From positions 7,451,047 through 7,515,046 of the forward strand of contig OU452221.1 in NCBI GenBank assembly GCA_911728455.2: a DNA stretch of 64,000 nucleotides, written 5' to 3'. Below the pieces are notes generated by a model, which searched no databases, was not told the DNA's origin, and was given only the letters and a program-made list of their open reading frames with translations. The stretch is from Marthasterias glacialis (taxonomy: Eukaryota; Echinodermata; Asteroidea; Forcipulatida; Asteriidae). Positions 45,400 through 56,252 of the stretch are shown here, piece after piece (within the stretch, counting starts at the first letter, position 1; each line of letters opens with the position of its first letter). A program made the translations under genes and the position numbers.

Positions 45400-46056
45400 T
45401 CTGAATCAAGTGACTTTGGCTATGGCTATCACCATTAGCTGCAGTGGCAGTTTTAAACAGTAGGTCTTTTCAAGGAGCCGACTATACCATCTGCCAAAGC
45501 AGTCAATTCAAACACAGCCATAGACTTTTCTCATGCTGAGGGCGTCTTTACCTATTTTCCTGCATGATGACTGTAGTGGATACTGATACAGAAAGGCGCC
45601 AGACTGTTTTCCCTGTCATTCGTTGTTTAATTTATGTCTTATTTTTAAAATAGAGATTAGCAAAAGTTGTAATGTTTTGGAGGGTGATTGCTGATTGTGT
45701 ACTTTTACTTGTAGCCCAGATTCTACTTATATCTTTTAATTTTCCTGAAAATATGTGAGCTTGTCATGCAGGGAGAATATGTTACCAAACCAGGCACTTT
45801 CTGCCAAAACTCAAAACTGGTTTTTATTTGCACATCAAATAGATGCGAATAAGAGCTTTCAAATAATACCCAATACAGGTCAAATTATGTCTCAACAAAT
45901 TTTTTTTTTTTGTATGATATTACATCACATTGATATCGTGGCCAATGTTTTGCTCATCTTTCTATACTATTTTACTATTTCCGAGAACTGTCTGATTTTG
46001 GCATAGGGCATCACATATTCCGGACATTTGAAACTATCTTATAAAGATTGAAACAG
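45400..46056. other. Unassigned noncoding DNA
   Basis: No gene or further repeat recognised. Confidence 0.4.
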
Positions 46057-46282
46057 TAAAGGCCCTGTCACACGAGGCATTTTACAGGCAACCAGTTCCA
46101 GGCAATCTCCAATAAGAAAATTAATTTACTTTTCAGGGGTTTTTTTCTTCATTATTTTCTTGGGGATAGTAAGTAATAACTAGAGGAATGTCTATTGTGC
46201 TCTCAAAGTGTTCCTTTTGCATGCAGTGCAGTTGGTTGCCTCCAAGTTGCCTGTAAAAATTGCCCTGTGTGTCATGGTCTTA
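46057..46282 (-). mobile_element. Family S MITE, copy 2 (226 bp)
   Basis: Inverted relative to 33915-34126. Left end TAAAGGCCCTGTCACACGAG, then TTTTACAGGCAACCAGTTCC; right end TTGCCTGTAAAAATTGCCCT, GTGTGTCATGGTCTTA. Confidence 0.85.
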
Positions 46283-48191
46283 AGATTACCTGTAGGTAGC
46301 AGCTGTTTTGTCAACATTACCAAACTGAAAAAAAACCTCAGAAACCATTTTCTTCCGCCCTTGGTATGAAATTGTCTTAACACTTTTGGTGTTTTTTTTC
46401 CCCTTTGCTTTGCTAAGTGCCTTGGAATGCCTGATGATCACAAGATGAAAATGGGCATTGAGCTAACAAAAGATGTTCATGGTGCGTCTATGTTTCTTTT
46501 AACAAACTGTTATGAATTTTGCCTTCTTCCAGCATATATACTTTTAATAAAACTCCTTTATTTGTATTGTTTGTATTTAAAGGTAAAATATAGGATTGGT
46601 AAAGCTGATAGGGCAGTGTTCTTACTTTGTGTGATTCAATTTATACATGAAAAACAAACCTGTGAAAATTTGGGCTCAATCCGTTGTCTGAGTCAGGAGA
46701 AAAAAGTGAACAAAACGTGCACACTTTTCAGCATGTAAACACATTTTCCTTAATTTCAGTTGTTACAATCGAAATTGAAATAGAAGTCTTCAAATTCTAT
46801 TTTCACAACTTTGCCAGTACTGCAGACAGAAATATATCTCTATGGAAGATTGGTACTGGTACGAACATCATAGTCAGTAAGCTTTCAGACTGACACTAAT
46901 AAATAAAAAAATTGATGAATACCAATCCTGTATTCTACCTTCAAACAATAAAAACGATTACCAACTCTTTAAACAAAATAGCATTTATGGCTCCATTCTG
47001 AAAGTTTGAATTGATTAGGAGAGCACTGATATTTGTATGCCAAAGGACAGCATATTGTATAAGGCCTTAACGATGTTGTAAAAAATTGTCAAAATTTGTT
47101 TAAAAGAAAACTTCAAAGCGATTTTTTTGTGTGCAATTTAAACACATATTTGTGATAGTCTTTGTGATGGTGAAGGGCAGGATTACATTTAAAAACTTTT
47201 AAACAATTATGTATTTTGGAGGATTTTTGGAAATTTTCATATTTTATCCCTCTAAAATTAACTTTTTTAAATTAGAGTCTGCCAGGGTCAGTCACATTCC
47301 GACATTCAAACGGAATTTTATTTAGGCCTAACCGCAATTCCAAATTGTCCAATACTCTCAAGACGAACATCTCGGTTCTGAACCTGGCGATCACCCCATA
47401 CCAATTACGATAACTCCTCCCCTGACACTGTATTTCTTCACAGGCCAAATCTCATTATTTTTTATAAGCAATCGCCTACGGGAAGTTGACAATTTTCCCC
47501 CTCTTAGAGAAATCAGAGGGTCCTGTCCACTCCCGCCCCGTTCTCGTAGCGGCAAACCCACCGTGGATGTGTGTCATCTGATATCCCTTTACACTCTTCA
47601 TCTTTAATCTGATCGGCACTGCATCACATGATCACTAATAAAATACCTGCGGTTGCAAATTGATGGGATGCCAATACAAAAAAAAAAGGGGGAGAAGAAA
47701 AGGGCAATTTACTGTTAATGTTTTCAAAAATCTACAGCCACTCTCTTTTTTTTCTTTCTTTTTTTTTTTTGGGGGGGGGGGGGTCTGTAAATTACATGCG
47801 TATTCATGTACGCTGCCTTACGGAGCTGGGGGATTAGATGTTGGACTTGAGCTTTGAATCCATGGAGGAAACAATGTGCCGAAAGAAAGAGGGGATAAAG
47901 CGCAGACTTGAGGACTTGTGGGAGCATCTCTTGAGATCTTTGGAGGAAATTCAGATAAACGTGACCCCCATCAGAAGTGGCGGGGAAATTTCCTTTTGCG
48001 AGTATTTTGCTGGAAACAATACTTTATATCTACTATGCAGAACAAGATTGCTCAAAAAGGGGAAGGTGAGAGCTACAAAATATGCGTACACACGCAAGAG
48101 AAAACATTTTTTATGGACAAAAAATGAGTTTATCCAAATCATTTATTCAAATCGATGTCAGAATAAAACCAAAATAATGTCCATAATAGTG
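46283..48191. other. Unassigned noncoding DNA with a GC-richer block
   Basis: The stretch 46590-46740 (CCTGTGAAAATTTGGGCTCA) recalls the V family loosely. The block 47283-47650 is unusually GC-rich for the window, without repeat ends, and is a candidate conserved noncoding element. A T tract followed by about 13 G lies at 47760-47783. The 126-codon frame 47838-48218 runs into the V element and has no recognised domain. Confidence 0.35.
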
Positions 48192-48556
48192 CTTGAAGCC
48201 CCAGCTCAACATTGGTAAACTGACTGTAAATGCTTTCATTCTTTTCACATATCAAGATATTTGTAATAAAAAAAAACCTGTGAAAATGTCAGCTCACTTT
48301 GTTGTTCCATTTGCGAGAAAACGGTAAAAATGCATTCAGCATTTTGTACGCATTGCTATAGGCAGAGTTTTCGTCTCACTGAGACGAAAACTAATTTTGG
48401 ATATTATTTCATTTATTATTTAAAAACGATAACACTTAAGCCAGAAATGTTTCAAGGAAAGTTTCTGTCATCATTGTCTTTATACCATGTAAAGTAAATG
48501 TAAATCTGTGAACATTTATTTTTTTGTTCTTACCAATGTTGAGCTGGGGCTTTAAG
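48192..48556. mobile_element. Family V element (365 bp) with central palindrome
   Basis: Terminal inverted repeats of 27 bp with one mismatch: CTTGAAGCCCCAGCTCAACA at the left, and the inverse GAGCTGGGGCTTTAAG at the right. At the centre is a perfect 27-nt palindrome around GTTTTCGTCTCA (48366-48392). The interior has CCTGTGAAAATGTCAGCTCA. A partial inverted copy is at 51425-51600. Confidence 0.85.
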
Positions 48557-48759
48557 AGTTGACATATATAAAATGCATACCCATGTAAATGATTCATTTT
48601 AAGAGCGTAACACATCATTCATAATAGGACAATTGTTAGTCTCAGGAAAACTTACACGAATGAACATGTACTTAGGATCTTTTCCAAATCTTTGCCTTGA
48701 CGCTCTAAAATTGCTGGTAAAGTGGAAACCATTTTTTTTTTAAAAGGGGGGCCTGACTA

Positions 48760-48947
48760 GGGCCTGATTTTTATGGTTCTACCTAGCGTAAGAGAAGAAT
48801 TGGCACTTACAGTCGCTTCCATACTTGCTGTAAGCATATTTCTCAGGTTAGCAAGGAATTTTTTCTTGTGCACGCTAACCCTCTAAGCGGAGTATGGGGA
48901 TAGTAAGCGCAGAAGTCTGCAGTAAGCAGTGCCGTGAAATTTGGCTC
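48760..48947. mobile_element. Family B MITE, long subtype
   Basis: GGGCCTGATTTTTATGGTTC at the left; GCTGTAAGCATATTTCTCAG, CGCTAACCCTCTAAGCGGAG, TAGTAAGCGCAGAAG; right end GTGCCGTGAAATTTGGCTC. It aligns with 26370-26574. Confidence 0.75.
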
Positions 48948-49670
48948 ACAGTGTTTTTTTGAGGGAAAAAACTTAATGAGGCAGAATTATTATTAGTATT
49001 ATTAGTTTATTTCTCTCCACAAAATTCAATGAATAACACAATAAAATGCACAAGAATTAAGAAAACATTAGATGTAGAAAAGGCTAGACTGAGGAGGAAA
49101 ATAAGAAGAATTTTTCCTATAACTGAAATGTTCAGTCTGCCGATAAAACTGTTTTTAAAAGGTTTGGACTAGCATTTACACTGGAAACATTTAAAAACAT
49201 TAACATTTAGAGACTTTAAGTTGTATCGAGGAGAAAACTGTTGACTGCCACTTTAAATAAAGACATAGATGTTAAACAACAAGTATCGATGGGCAATGAG
49301 TTCCACGAGGCAGGCAGGCTGTGAAAAAAAGAATACTTTAAACTGTTACATCTAGAAAAAGGAATTTTTTAATGTAGGAAAATCTCTACGTTGGTTAATT
49401 TGAAACAAAGAGCTGTCAATGCGTGTGTGATTATAAAATATTTGATAACAAAAACATAGACTCAACAGTTTCTCCTTGATTCAAGCGATGTAAGATTTAG
49501 TTGAAGGTATCATTGTCAATCAAAACAGTTCATGAAAACTATATTCTTGTCTAAATGTCGGTTTAAATTTCTCAGTGTTCACCTCAATACAGAGGGCTGT
49601 CAATTTCTCACAGGGCACAGATTGTCTCTCAACTCAAAACCCTGTAACCAAGTAGATGTTGATTACATCA
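48948..49670 (-). repeat. Probable old LINE-like repeat remnant
   Basis: Contains (ATT)n near 48987-49012, and GGGCAATGAGTTCCACGAGG near 49290, similar to 17615-17635. Minus-strand translation gives no convincing domain. Boundaries and class are uncertain. Confidence 0.3.
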
Positions 49671-49863
49671 GGGCCCAATTTCATAGAGCTGCTTAAGCAG
49701 AAAATATTGCTTAACAATTTTCTGCTTAGCAGAAATGAGCAGGACACCAGTCAAAAATGGTACGTGAGACATGCTACTGTGGCTGGTAACCTTATTCAGG
49801 TAAGCATAATTTTTTTATGCTTAGCTACTTTTTGTGCTTAAGCAGCTCTATGAAATTGGGCCC
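49671..49863 (+). mobile_element. Family A MITE, intact (193 bp)
   Basis: Perfect terminal repeats: GGGCCCAATTTCATAGAGCT continuing GCTTAAGCA, and the exact inverse at the right. Interior GAGCAGGACACCAGTCAAAA, GGCTGGTAACCTTATTC. Confidence 0.95.
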
Positions 49864-49864
49864 A

Positions 49865-50058
49865 GGGCCCAGTTTCATAGAGCTTCTTAAGCACAAAAAT
49901 ATCCTAAGCACAACAAATTGTTACTTACCAGAACATGGTTACCAGCCAAGATACCATGTCACATGTACCATCTGTGACTGGTATTCTGCTAATTTTATGC
50001 CCAGCAGAAAATCTGTAAGCACTAATTTCTGCTTAAGCAGCTCTATGGAATTGGGCTC
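49865..50058 (-). mobile_element. Family A MITE, abutting inverted copy (194 bp)
   Basis: Begins one base after the previous copy. GGGCCCAGTTTCATAGAGCT; GGTTACCAGCCAAGATACCA; ATCTGTGACTGGTATTCTGC; right end CAGCTCTATGGAATTGGGCTC. Internally it is inverted relative to its neighbour. Confidence 0.95.
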
Positions 50059-51145
50059 TGCATGTTTGTATGCGGCTGTAATTTTGGATACATCTTTTGT
50101 TAATTTGACATCATCAATAAACGTATCCATGTTTTCAGACACCATTACATAACCGAAGCCCAGTATTAGTGCAATAAAATCCAGTTTAGAAACGACATGC
50201 ACGAATGCATAGTGTCTATGAAGGTATGTTGATACGCCACTACTTTTTCACAATGGTTATGCAGTGCACATAATCCAATATCGTACCTTGCTTTTTGCCC
50301 GTGTAATAATTGACGTGCAACACGCGAGGTCACATCATCCGAAGAGACGGTGAATTGAGATGACCTTTGTCTTTCTTAAGAAGGGGGGCCCCCCTGTCGA
50401 TGTTTTGCCAACACGAATCCACTCGGCTGATTGGTCCCCGAGCTGTGAAAATCCAGGTTCTCATCGGTTTAGAGGTCTGAACTAGAGTCAATAGGCGGGC
50501 TGTGTACAGGTAATAAGACCTGTCGTTTACTAGACTAGGTACACATTGCTCTTGACCCAAATGTTTTATCCCTTCTCCATAACGTGCCGAATGGTAATTT
50601 TTTCTGATGATAACACTTTATACGTGTACAAATATGTGGTGGGAGCTTGGTTTGAAATGCTGTCTGTGTGTGTGTGCGTGTGGTGTGTGTGAGAGAGAGA
50701 GGAGAGAGGGTTGTTCCCTGTGTGTAGGAGGAGTAATGTCTTAATGCAAGGCTTTTCCGTTTTGTCGAGGAAACTGCCACCAGCCATTATGGATGGAATT
50801 AATTTCAGTGGGCACTGAGGGAGTTTATTGGGATACCTCAGAGGGAAGGATGTTGCCGGTGGTTTTTTAAGCTCGTGTATGATAGGATGGATCTTGATGC
50901 CATGTATCGACACTACGGTGCTGGACAATTTGAAGATGGGAGAGATTGCGTGCCTTGGAGGCTGGTGAAATCAAAGACGAGGCTCAATCAATAATTGACA
51001 GTATGAATCTTTTTTAAAGTTTATCTTTAAATTCGCATTCAGGCTGGAGAAGAGGTGATAAACTTGGGTTGAGTTTTTAATCATAATAACTTGTTTAACA
51101 AGTACTGTGTAGGTAAGAGCACACATTAGATTAAATTGGTCTCGA
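50059..51145. other. Unassigned; candidate conserved noncoding block
   Basis: The block 50310-50960 is GC-richer and repeat-free apart from a (GT)n/(GA)n run at 50665-50705. It includes GCTGATTGGTCCCCGAGC (inverted CCAAT box) and GGAATTAATTTCAG. A 120-codon minus frame and a 62-codon plus frame (50803-50990) oppose each other, and neither has a known domain. Confidence 0.35.
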
Positions 51146-51265
51146 ATCAACCCATGGCAATTTCGGCAATTGCCTTTGGTGCCCTTGGCTTTGCAGCGGT
51201 GCTCTTTAAAAAAGCGTAAGTGGAAAGAAACATTCCTCATAGAAGTGCCCCCTTGTCATGGGAAC
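51146..51265 (-). repeat. Family M copy 6, fragment
   Basis: GGCAATTTCGGCAATTGCCT, TTGGTGCCCTTGGCTTTGC and GTGCTCTTTAAAAAAGCG recall M, but the order is rearranged. Weak. Confidence 0.4.
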
Positions 51266-51424
51266 ATTACAGCACCCCTCTTTTTTTCGGGGAGCAAAGG
51301 TCGGAGCCTGATTTATGAAGAGGGCTTGAACTTCAGGAAAGCCTCAAGAAGACCGTCTTGTAGCTCAACGCCCACACTGGACCAGAAATATTAGTAATAT
51401 AATTCTTCCTTGTGTATTTCCACT

Positions 51425-51600
51425 GAACATTGGTAAAACTGGAAACATAGATGTTTTACAGATTTACACATAACTCACATGGTAAAAAGATGGTCATGGT
51501 GAAGAAATTTTCCTTGAAATATTTTTGCCTCAAATGCTCTGGTTTTTCGAGAAATGAGTCAAACAATAAATTTTGATCTCGCAAAATCCAATGTCGGAAA
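51425..51600 (-). mobile_element. Family V element, partial copy
   Basis: TTTACAGATTTACACATAAC, CACATGGTAAAAAGATGGTC and TTTTCCTTGAAATATTT match the inverse of 48440-48520, in order. The terminal repeats are reduced to AACATTGGTAAA. Confidence 0.65.
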
Positions 51601-51844
51601 GCACTGATGTTCTTTTTTTTACTATTTTGTTGTGACAACGATGACTGACTGAGCTTACACTTTCACAGTTTTGTTATTTCATGTATGTCGGGTCGAATAC
51701 ATGTAAAGTGCTGATACTGGTATTTGACAAATACCAATGTTTTCCGCAAGCTTTAAGGAGGAGGTTTGGAGTTTCAGTTTGCATTAGTAAAAGCTACAAA
51801 TGTATGTGTTAAATAATAATAACAGTAATAATTATAAGAGTACT

Positions 51845-52192
51845 CAGTTTTTATATAGCATAATTTGTTTTTACACATGTAGGCGCCCCAAAGCGCTCAT
51901 TATATTTTTTCACAGAGCTATGTTTGGAATGATAAGACTTATTGCAGCCAACCATGGCAGAAACACTGGGGCGAACCCCTTCTCTTTGTGATACGTGCAA
52001 TGGGTTCTTTTACGTGCATTATACAACACACAGGACCTATGGCTTTGTGTCCCATTCGAAGGATGAAGCAATAATGGTTAAGTGTCTTACTTAAGGACAC
52101 AAGTGTCGAGACCGGGACTTGAACCCACACTCTACTGATCGGAAACCCCAGAGCTTGAGTCCAGTGCACTTGACCACTCGGCCACGCCTTGC
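51845..52192 (-). mobile_element. tRNA-Leu(CAA)-derived SINE, copy 2
   Basis: On the minus strand: GCAAGGCGTGGCCGAGTGGT (box A), anticodon loop CTCAAGC, box B GGGTTCAAGTCCC, then the same body as 32902-33258 (GTAAAAGAACCCATTGCAC, CACAAAGCCATAGGTCCTGT). The tail differs and carries GAGCGCTTTGGGGCGCC. Confidence 0.85.
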
Positions 52193-52841
52193 TGAAAAGT
52201 GTTTAGAGAAATGCTAGACTGCATGGCTTATACCAGCCAAATTTACAGGACACTGACTTGTTGGTGGTCCCATCTGTATTTTTGAAGTGTGATGAGGCTT
52301 CTGTTTTTAAGAAAAGTTTCAAAGAGTCAAAAGATTTCATTTGGAAATAGAATAATCATTCCAAGATTCCAAAAGTAGAATGATGATACAAATATTTTGC
52401 TGCATTTTTCTCCTCTCTGCACATCACAACATAATAAGTTCATACATTTTGGGGCTTATTCTGGTTTGGCAAATCAAGTTAAGAACCAAGTATTGTTTTG
52501 GTTGGGCTTTTTTTCACGCTTCACAGTATTTCATGTGGAAATATTTCTCAGGACTATTTATAGCATCGTATCAAGGTTTTATAAAGTAAGCTTGCAGGTA
52601 AAAGAATTGTTAACAAAAAATGGTCACCATTACCATTCATGTATTATCAATTGAACCATAACAGTTGATAAATGCCTGTCATAACACCAAACGTCAAGTT
52701 GTTACACCACCAGTTCTTTTTCAGAACCACCACAACTCAAAAGAGAGATTACATCATTGTAGGCCTACATGGTGTTACCACAAACCTTACTACACGTAGA
52801 TTGTATCCCCATTATGCAAAGTTTCAAATCCTATTGATCAA
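52193..52841. other. Unassigned noncoding DNA
   Basis: Contains ATTTCATGTGGAAATATTTC near 52529, shared loosely with 27545 and 2015. No gene. Confidence 0.4.
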
Positions 52842-53299
52842 TAGACTGATCCATTAAGCCCGGTCTACTAACGTTTTGACCAATCACAGCCTTGACAACG
52901 CCACTGAAAGTCAGACAAAAATCCGACACGTTAAAAATCCCATTAGAAAAGTAAACAAACCGCTGCCATTGTTCTGACATACAACTGCACACACAACTGT
53001 ACTAACTTTCATTTGTTTTAATTTTTTTGTATTTCTGGTGGTGCAAATCCCACAGCAGTGGTCCCTGTACAGTCGTGTAAAAGTGGTTTAACGGTGTTCT
53101 TGTCTGCATTGTTCTTTGGACTCAAAAGTCCACGAAACTAAATCCATACCATTCACGAAAACCATGTACATGTGTGTATCCGATTCGTGAGTGTGGCCGC
53201 AACCAAATCTCCGCCGTGCTGTGATCATGGCAAGAAAGTCATGCCATGTGCTGTTGCTAGGTAGTTGCTGAGGTAGGCGGGGCTTAATGGATCGGTCTA
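52842..53299 (+). mobile_element. Family F MITE, copy 1 (458 bp)
   Basis: Termini TAGACTGATCCATTAAGCCC and the inverse GGGCTTAATGGATCGGTCTA. The interior has ACGTTTTGACCAATCACAGC, CCACAGCAGTGGTCCCTGTA and GGTTGCGGCCACAC on the opposite strand. The bases outside (ATCAA and TGCCT) do not show a target duplication. Confidence 0.85.
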
Positions 53300-53440
53300 T
53301 GCCTAGTACACATAAGACACTTATATGCCTCAATGTTGGAATACACTAAAACCCTGCCACCGTCCTGAATCCTCAAAAATCCTATTGAGGAAGCTGTCTG
53401 ACTCTGTAGGCTATGGTGCTAATAAACAGCAATCTTATCA

Positions 53441-53767
53441 AAGTCCAACATTTGGGTGTTGAGTTACCATAGAGTGGAATATTTTAGGGAAGTCCAACAT
53501 TTAGGTGTTGAGTTGACTATTTTAGGAAGTCCAACAGTCGGGTGTTGAGTTACCATAGAGTGGAATATTTTAGGGAAGTCCAACATTTAGGTGTTGAATT
53601 ACCGTAGAGTGGACTATTTTAGGAAGTCCAACATGTGGGTGTTGAGTTACCATAGAGTGGAATATTTTAGGGAAGTCCAACATTTGGGTGTTGAATTACC
53701 ATAGAGTGGACTATTTTAGGAAGTCCAATATTTGGGTGTTGAGTTACCATAGAGTGGAATATTTCGG
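53441..53767. repeat. ~50-bp minisatellite with dimeric structure
   Basis: Seven units begin AAGTCCAACAT. Units alternate between an ending GTGGAATATTTTAGGG and GTGGACTATTTTAGG, giving a higher-order period near 98. The second unit lacks the ACCATAGAGTGG part, and the array ends in AATATTTCGGGG. Confidence 0.95.
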
Positions 53768-53849
53768 GGGGAATTTGTGGAGGGTCTGTATCCTGTTGGC
53801 ACGCCCATAGTTTTCACTACTTCCGATGTGTGTAACTTTGCCAAAAACC

Positions 53850-54030
53850 ACCCATTTAATCATTGAAAAGCATTTCTTATGACAGAAAGTTTTAAATGAT
53901 AAAACTTTTCTTGCATAAGAAAAACTAGCTCAATGACGGTCTTCTGGTAAGCAGTTGAGCAAGTTTGTGTGAATTTGGCATGGCTTACATTGGAGTTAGG
54001 TCTTACTTACGAACAGGATTGCCAAAGACG
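53850..54030 (+). repeat. Family U repeat, copy 2
   Basis: Blocks shared with 6920-7060: AGCTCAATG, TTCTGGTAAGCAG, GTGTGAATTTGGC, GGCTTAC and CTTACTTACGAACAGGAT. Confidence 0.5.
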
Positions 54031-54938
54031 CTGTTTGTTATTTTATTTATTTTTAATGGTTGGTTAAAATATAGCGACTGTTAATGGACCTCTCTCTAAC
54101 AGATCACACCCACACCCTGAAGCTGTTCTTATTAACTAGTGTTGCGGTCCTTGCTCTTTTATTACGTTTTTATTGCCTCATGGTGGAATGAGTATGGGCA
54201 GTGTGAGCTTGTTGCCTTTAGTTGCCCTGACAACCAGATGTGATCTGATATTTACTGAAGGTCAATTTAAAAACGCGTGTACGCTCATAAAGAACAGAGC
54301 TAGCTGCAGTAATTTTGTCTTCTTTCGTTCTACTTGTCACAAATATCAAGTCAGCATAAAATGAGGTTTATACTTTTGACAGGTTTTGTTTAACAAGAAA
54401 GGCGTATGATGTTTAATGTGTTCATTGGTATTTTGGACGGTAGCTAATTCCAAACATGTTTTATGTTTTATTTTAATTCGGTGCGGTTTGCCCCTACACT
54501 CTTCTTAATCAACTGCTCAGGGTTCCAAGTGTTTCATTTTGAAAGAAATATGAAGCTAAACCAAAGAACATTTCCGGTAGATAGAAAAGATAAACATATG
54601 GTATACGTGATTTGCATTTCTTGATTTCGCGAAGACGGCCAGCCAGAAGTACAAGTTGCCTTTCCTAAACAATTCAAGCTTTTCTGTACAATTACCGCTG
54701 ACTACAAACAACGTGCAGAATGGTCTGTATATTTTGCAGATTATGTGGAGGAAGATGTGTTGAAGGAACAGCATCGTGAATAACAAGGTCTTATCATCAC
54801 ATTCAACCAACAGAGCTGAAAGATACTCACAATTCAATTATAAATGCAATTGTGAGACCCGAGTGTGTGGCAACAAAAGCTCTGCGTAATTGCGCCAAAA
54901 TTATAATCAAGTTGTCTTTTGTATTGTCACTTTGGCAG
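54031..54938. other. Unassigned noncoding DNA
   Basis: No repeat recognised. It precedes the best exon candidate and would be intron if that exon is real. Confidence 0.35.
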
Positions 54939-55098
54939 CACTTCACAAAACGGACGCCACGTCACCAGGTCCGTCACTCAGAGGGGCGATGCTCCCGTCG
55001 GCAAAGGTCACCCGGAGAAGGTGTCAGGGAGAGCCTCGCAGAGGCAAGGCAAGTCGCGTCAGTCACACGTCCAAGATGAGGAGAGATACGAACGGCAG
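54939..55098 (+). CDS. Candidate internal coding exon, product unknown
   Basis: A 160-bp stretch of distinctly higher GC and CpG than its flanks lies between an acceptor (TGTATTGTCACTTTGGCAG, ending 54938) and a consensus donor (CAG then GTGAGT at 55099). Two frames are fully open. The more protein-like one reads TSQNGRHVTRSVTQRGD to QDEERYERQ, about 53 residues, basic and charged, entering in phase 2 and leaving in phase 0. The other ends TSKMRRDTNGR. A third has a stop at 55077. The composition suggests a disordered linker, and no family is recognised. No neighbouring exon is visible, so flanking introns would be long. Confidence 0.45.
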
Positions 55099-56252
55099 GT
55101 GAGTATGTGATGAGGCTGATTAGCCATCATCAAAAATTCATGACGCTTTGCCACATAATCTCAAAACACAAGTCTCTCTTGATTTTACAGCTTCTGTATT
55201 GTTAGCATTGTTTAAATGTTTTTTGTGAGTTTTTGGGTTTGCTTTTTTTCATGTGTGTGTTGTTTTTTTTTTGTTTTTTTTTGTTCTGGGTTTTTTTGGG
55301 GGGAGGGAGGGGCGACATTGGGGCAGGTGTTGCTGTTTTATTATGTTGTTCCTGTGTGTGTACATGTTATTACCTCATTGTTTGCCAGTGTTTGTAACAT
55401 TCAATCAATTCCAGCCCAAAATCTTTCAAGACAAGTTTCTTTGAACAGATACTGTAAAATTTACATTTCAATAAATGAGGAGAAAAAAACAACAACAACA
55501 ATAGTGTAATACAGTTGAGAAATGTCAATTAATTGATATTGTGTTTCAAAAAGTGCAAGATGTCTGTTTTAAGAAACATGGAATTCTTTTTTTGGGGGGG
55601 GGGGTCAGAATAAAAAGCTGTCAAGTTGAAGCTTGTTGCAATAAGTTTGAAGAAAGATAGCTTTGATATAAACAGAAACCTTCAGTTGTCATCGATTTTC
55701 CACATGCCATATGTCACTCTACACATGTAGGGTTTGCATAGTCCTGTAAATACATCTACATTTAATCAGTGGATACATTATGATTACACTCACATTACAC
55801 TAACATTGTGACGTTTCCCATCAAAGGCTTAACTCCTTTGAGTTGTCACTGGGGATGCAAAGTGCCACGTACAAGCTATCCCTCACTTTGTGTCTGTGTG
55901 GTCATTGCTCACAGTCATGTGTTGAAATAATGCACACTGTGTGAAAATAAACTGGTACAAATGTGATCCCCCTCCCCCCCACGCCAAATCAGGCACTTCT
56001 TGGAAATAGTGAAATGGCATTAAAAGTGAAGACAACCCAAACATCAGAAATGATATCAATGTGATGTTGTATGTTAAGAAATACTTACCTTGAAGGCCCT
56101 AAATAGGTGGGGTTTTTGTTTAGAGTGTTCTCATCTTATTTGATGAGTAAAATAATCCTAGATTGAGTTTTTGCAGGAAGTGCCTGGTTTTGGCATGGAA
56201 CGTCACACGCAGAGAACTAAGAAGCCCTCACAATAATTTGCCTACTGCTGGC
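55099..56252. other. Unassigned; T/G-rich then AT-rich DNA
   Basis: T and G tracts at 55240-55320 and a G run at 55592-55603. Frames of up to 97 codons here are low complexity. Confidence 0.4.

Noticed and set aside
47838-48218. 126-codon frame with a plausible basic N-terminus
   Set aside because: Its last part lies in the terminal repeat of family V, another frame is open over the same bases, and no exon boundaries fit.
50566-50928. 120-codon minus-strand frame
   Set aside because: It crosses a (GT)n/(GA)n microsatellite that supplies its His-Thr and Ser-Leu repeats, and there is no domain.
53088-53333. 81-codon minus-strand frame in family F as a transposase remnant
   Set aside because: The aligned frame in the second copy (56430-56620) is broken and the residues match no transposase signature that I know.
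53441-53767. CRISPR-like array
   Set aside because: Units are contiguous and the supposed spacers are themselves repeated. The surrounding DNA is eukaryotic.
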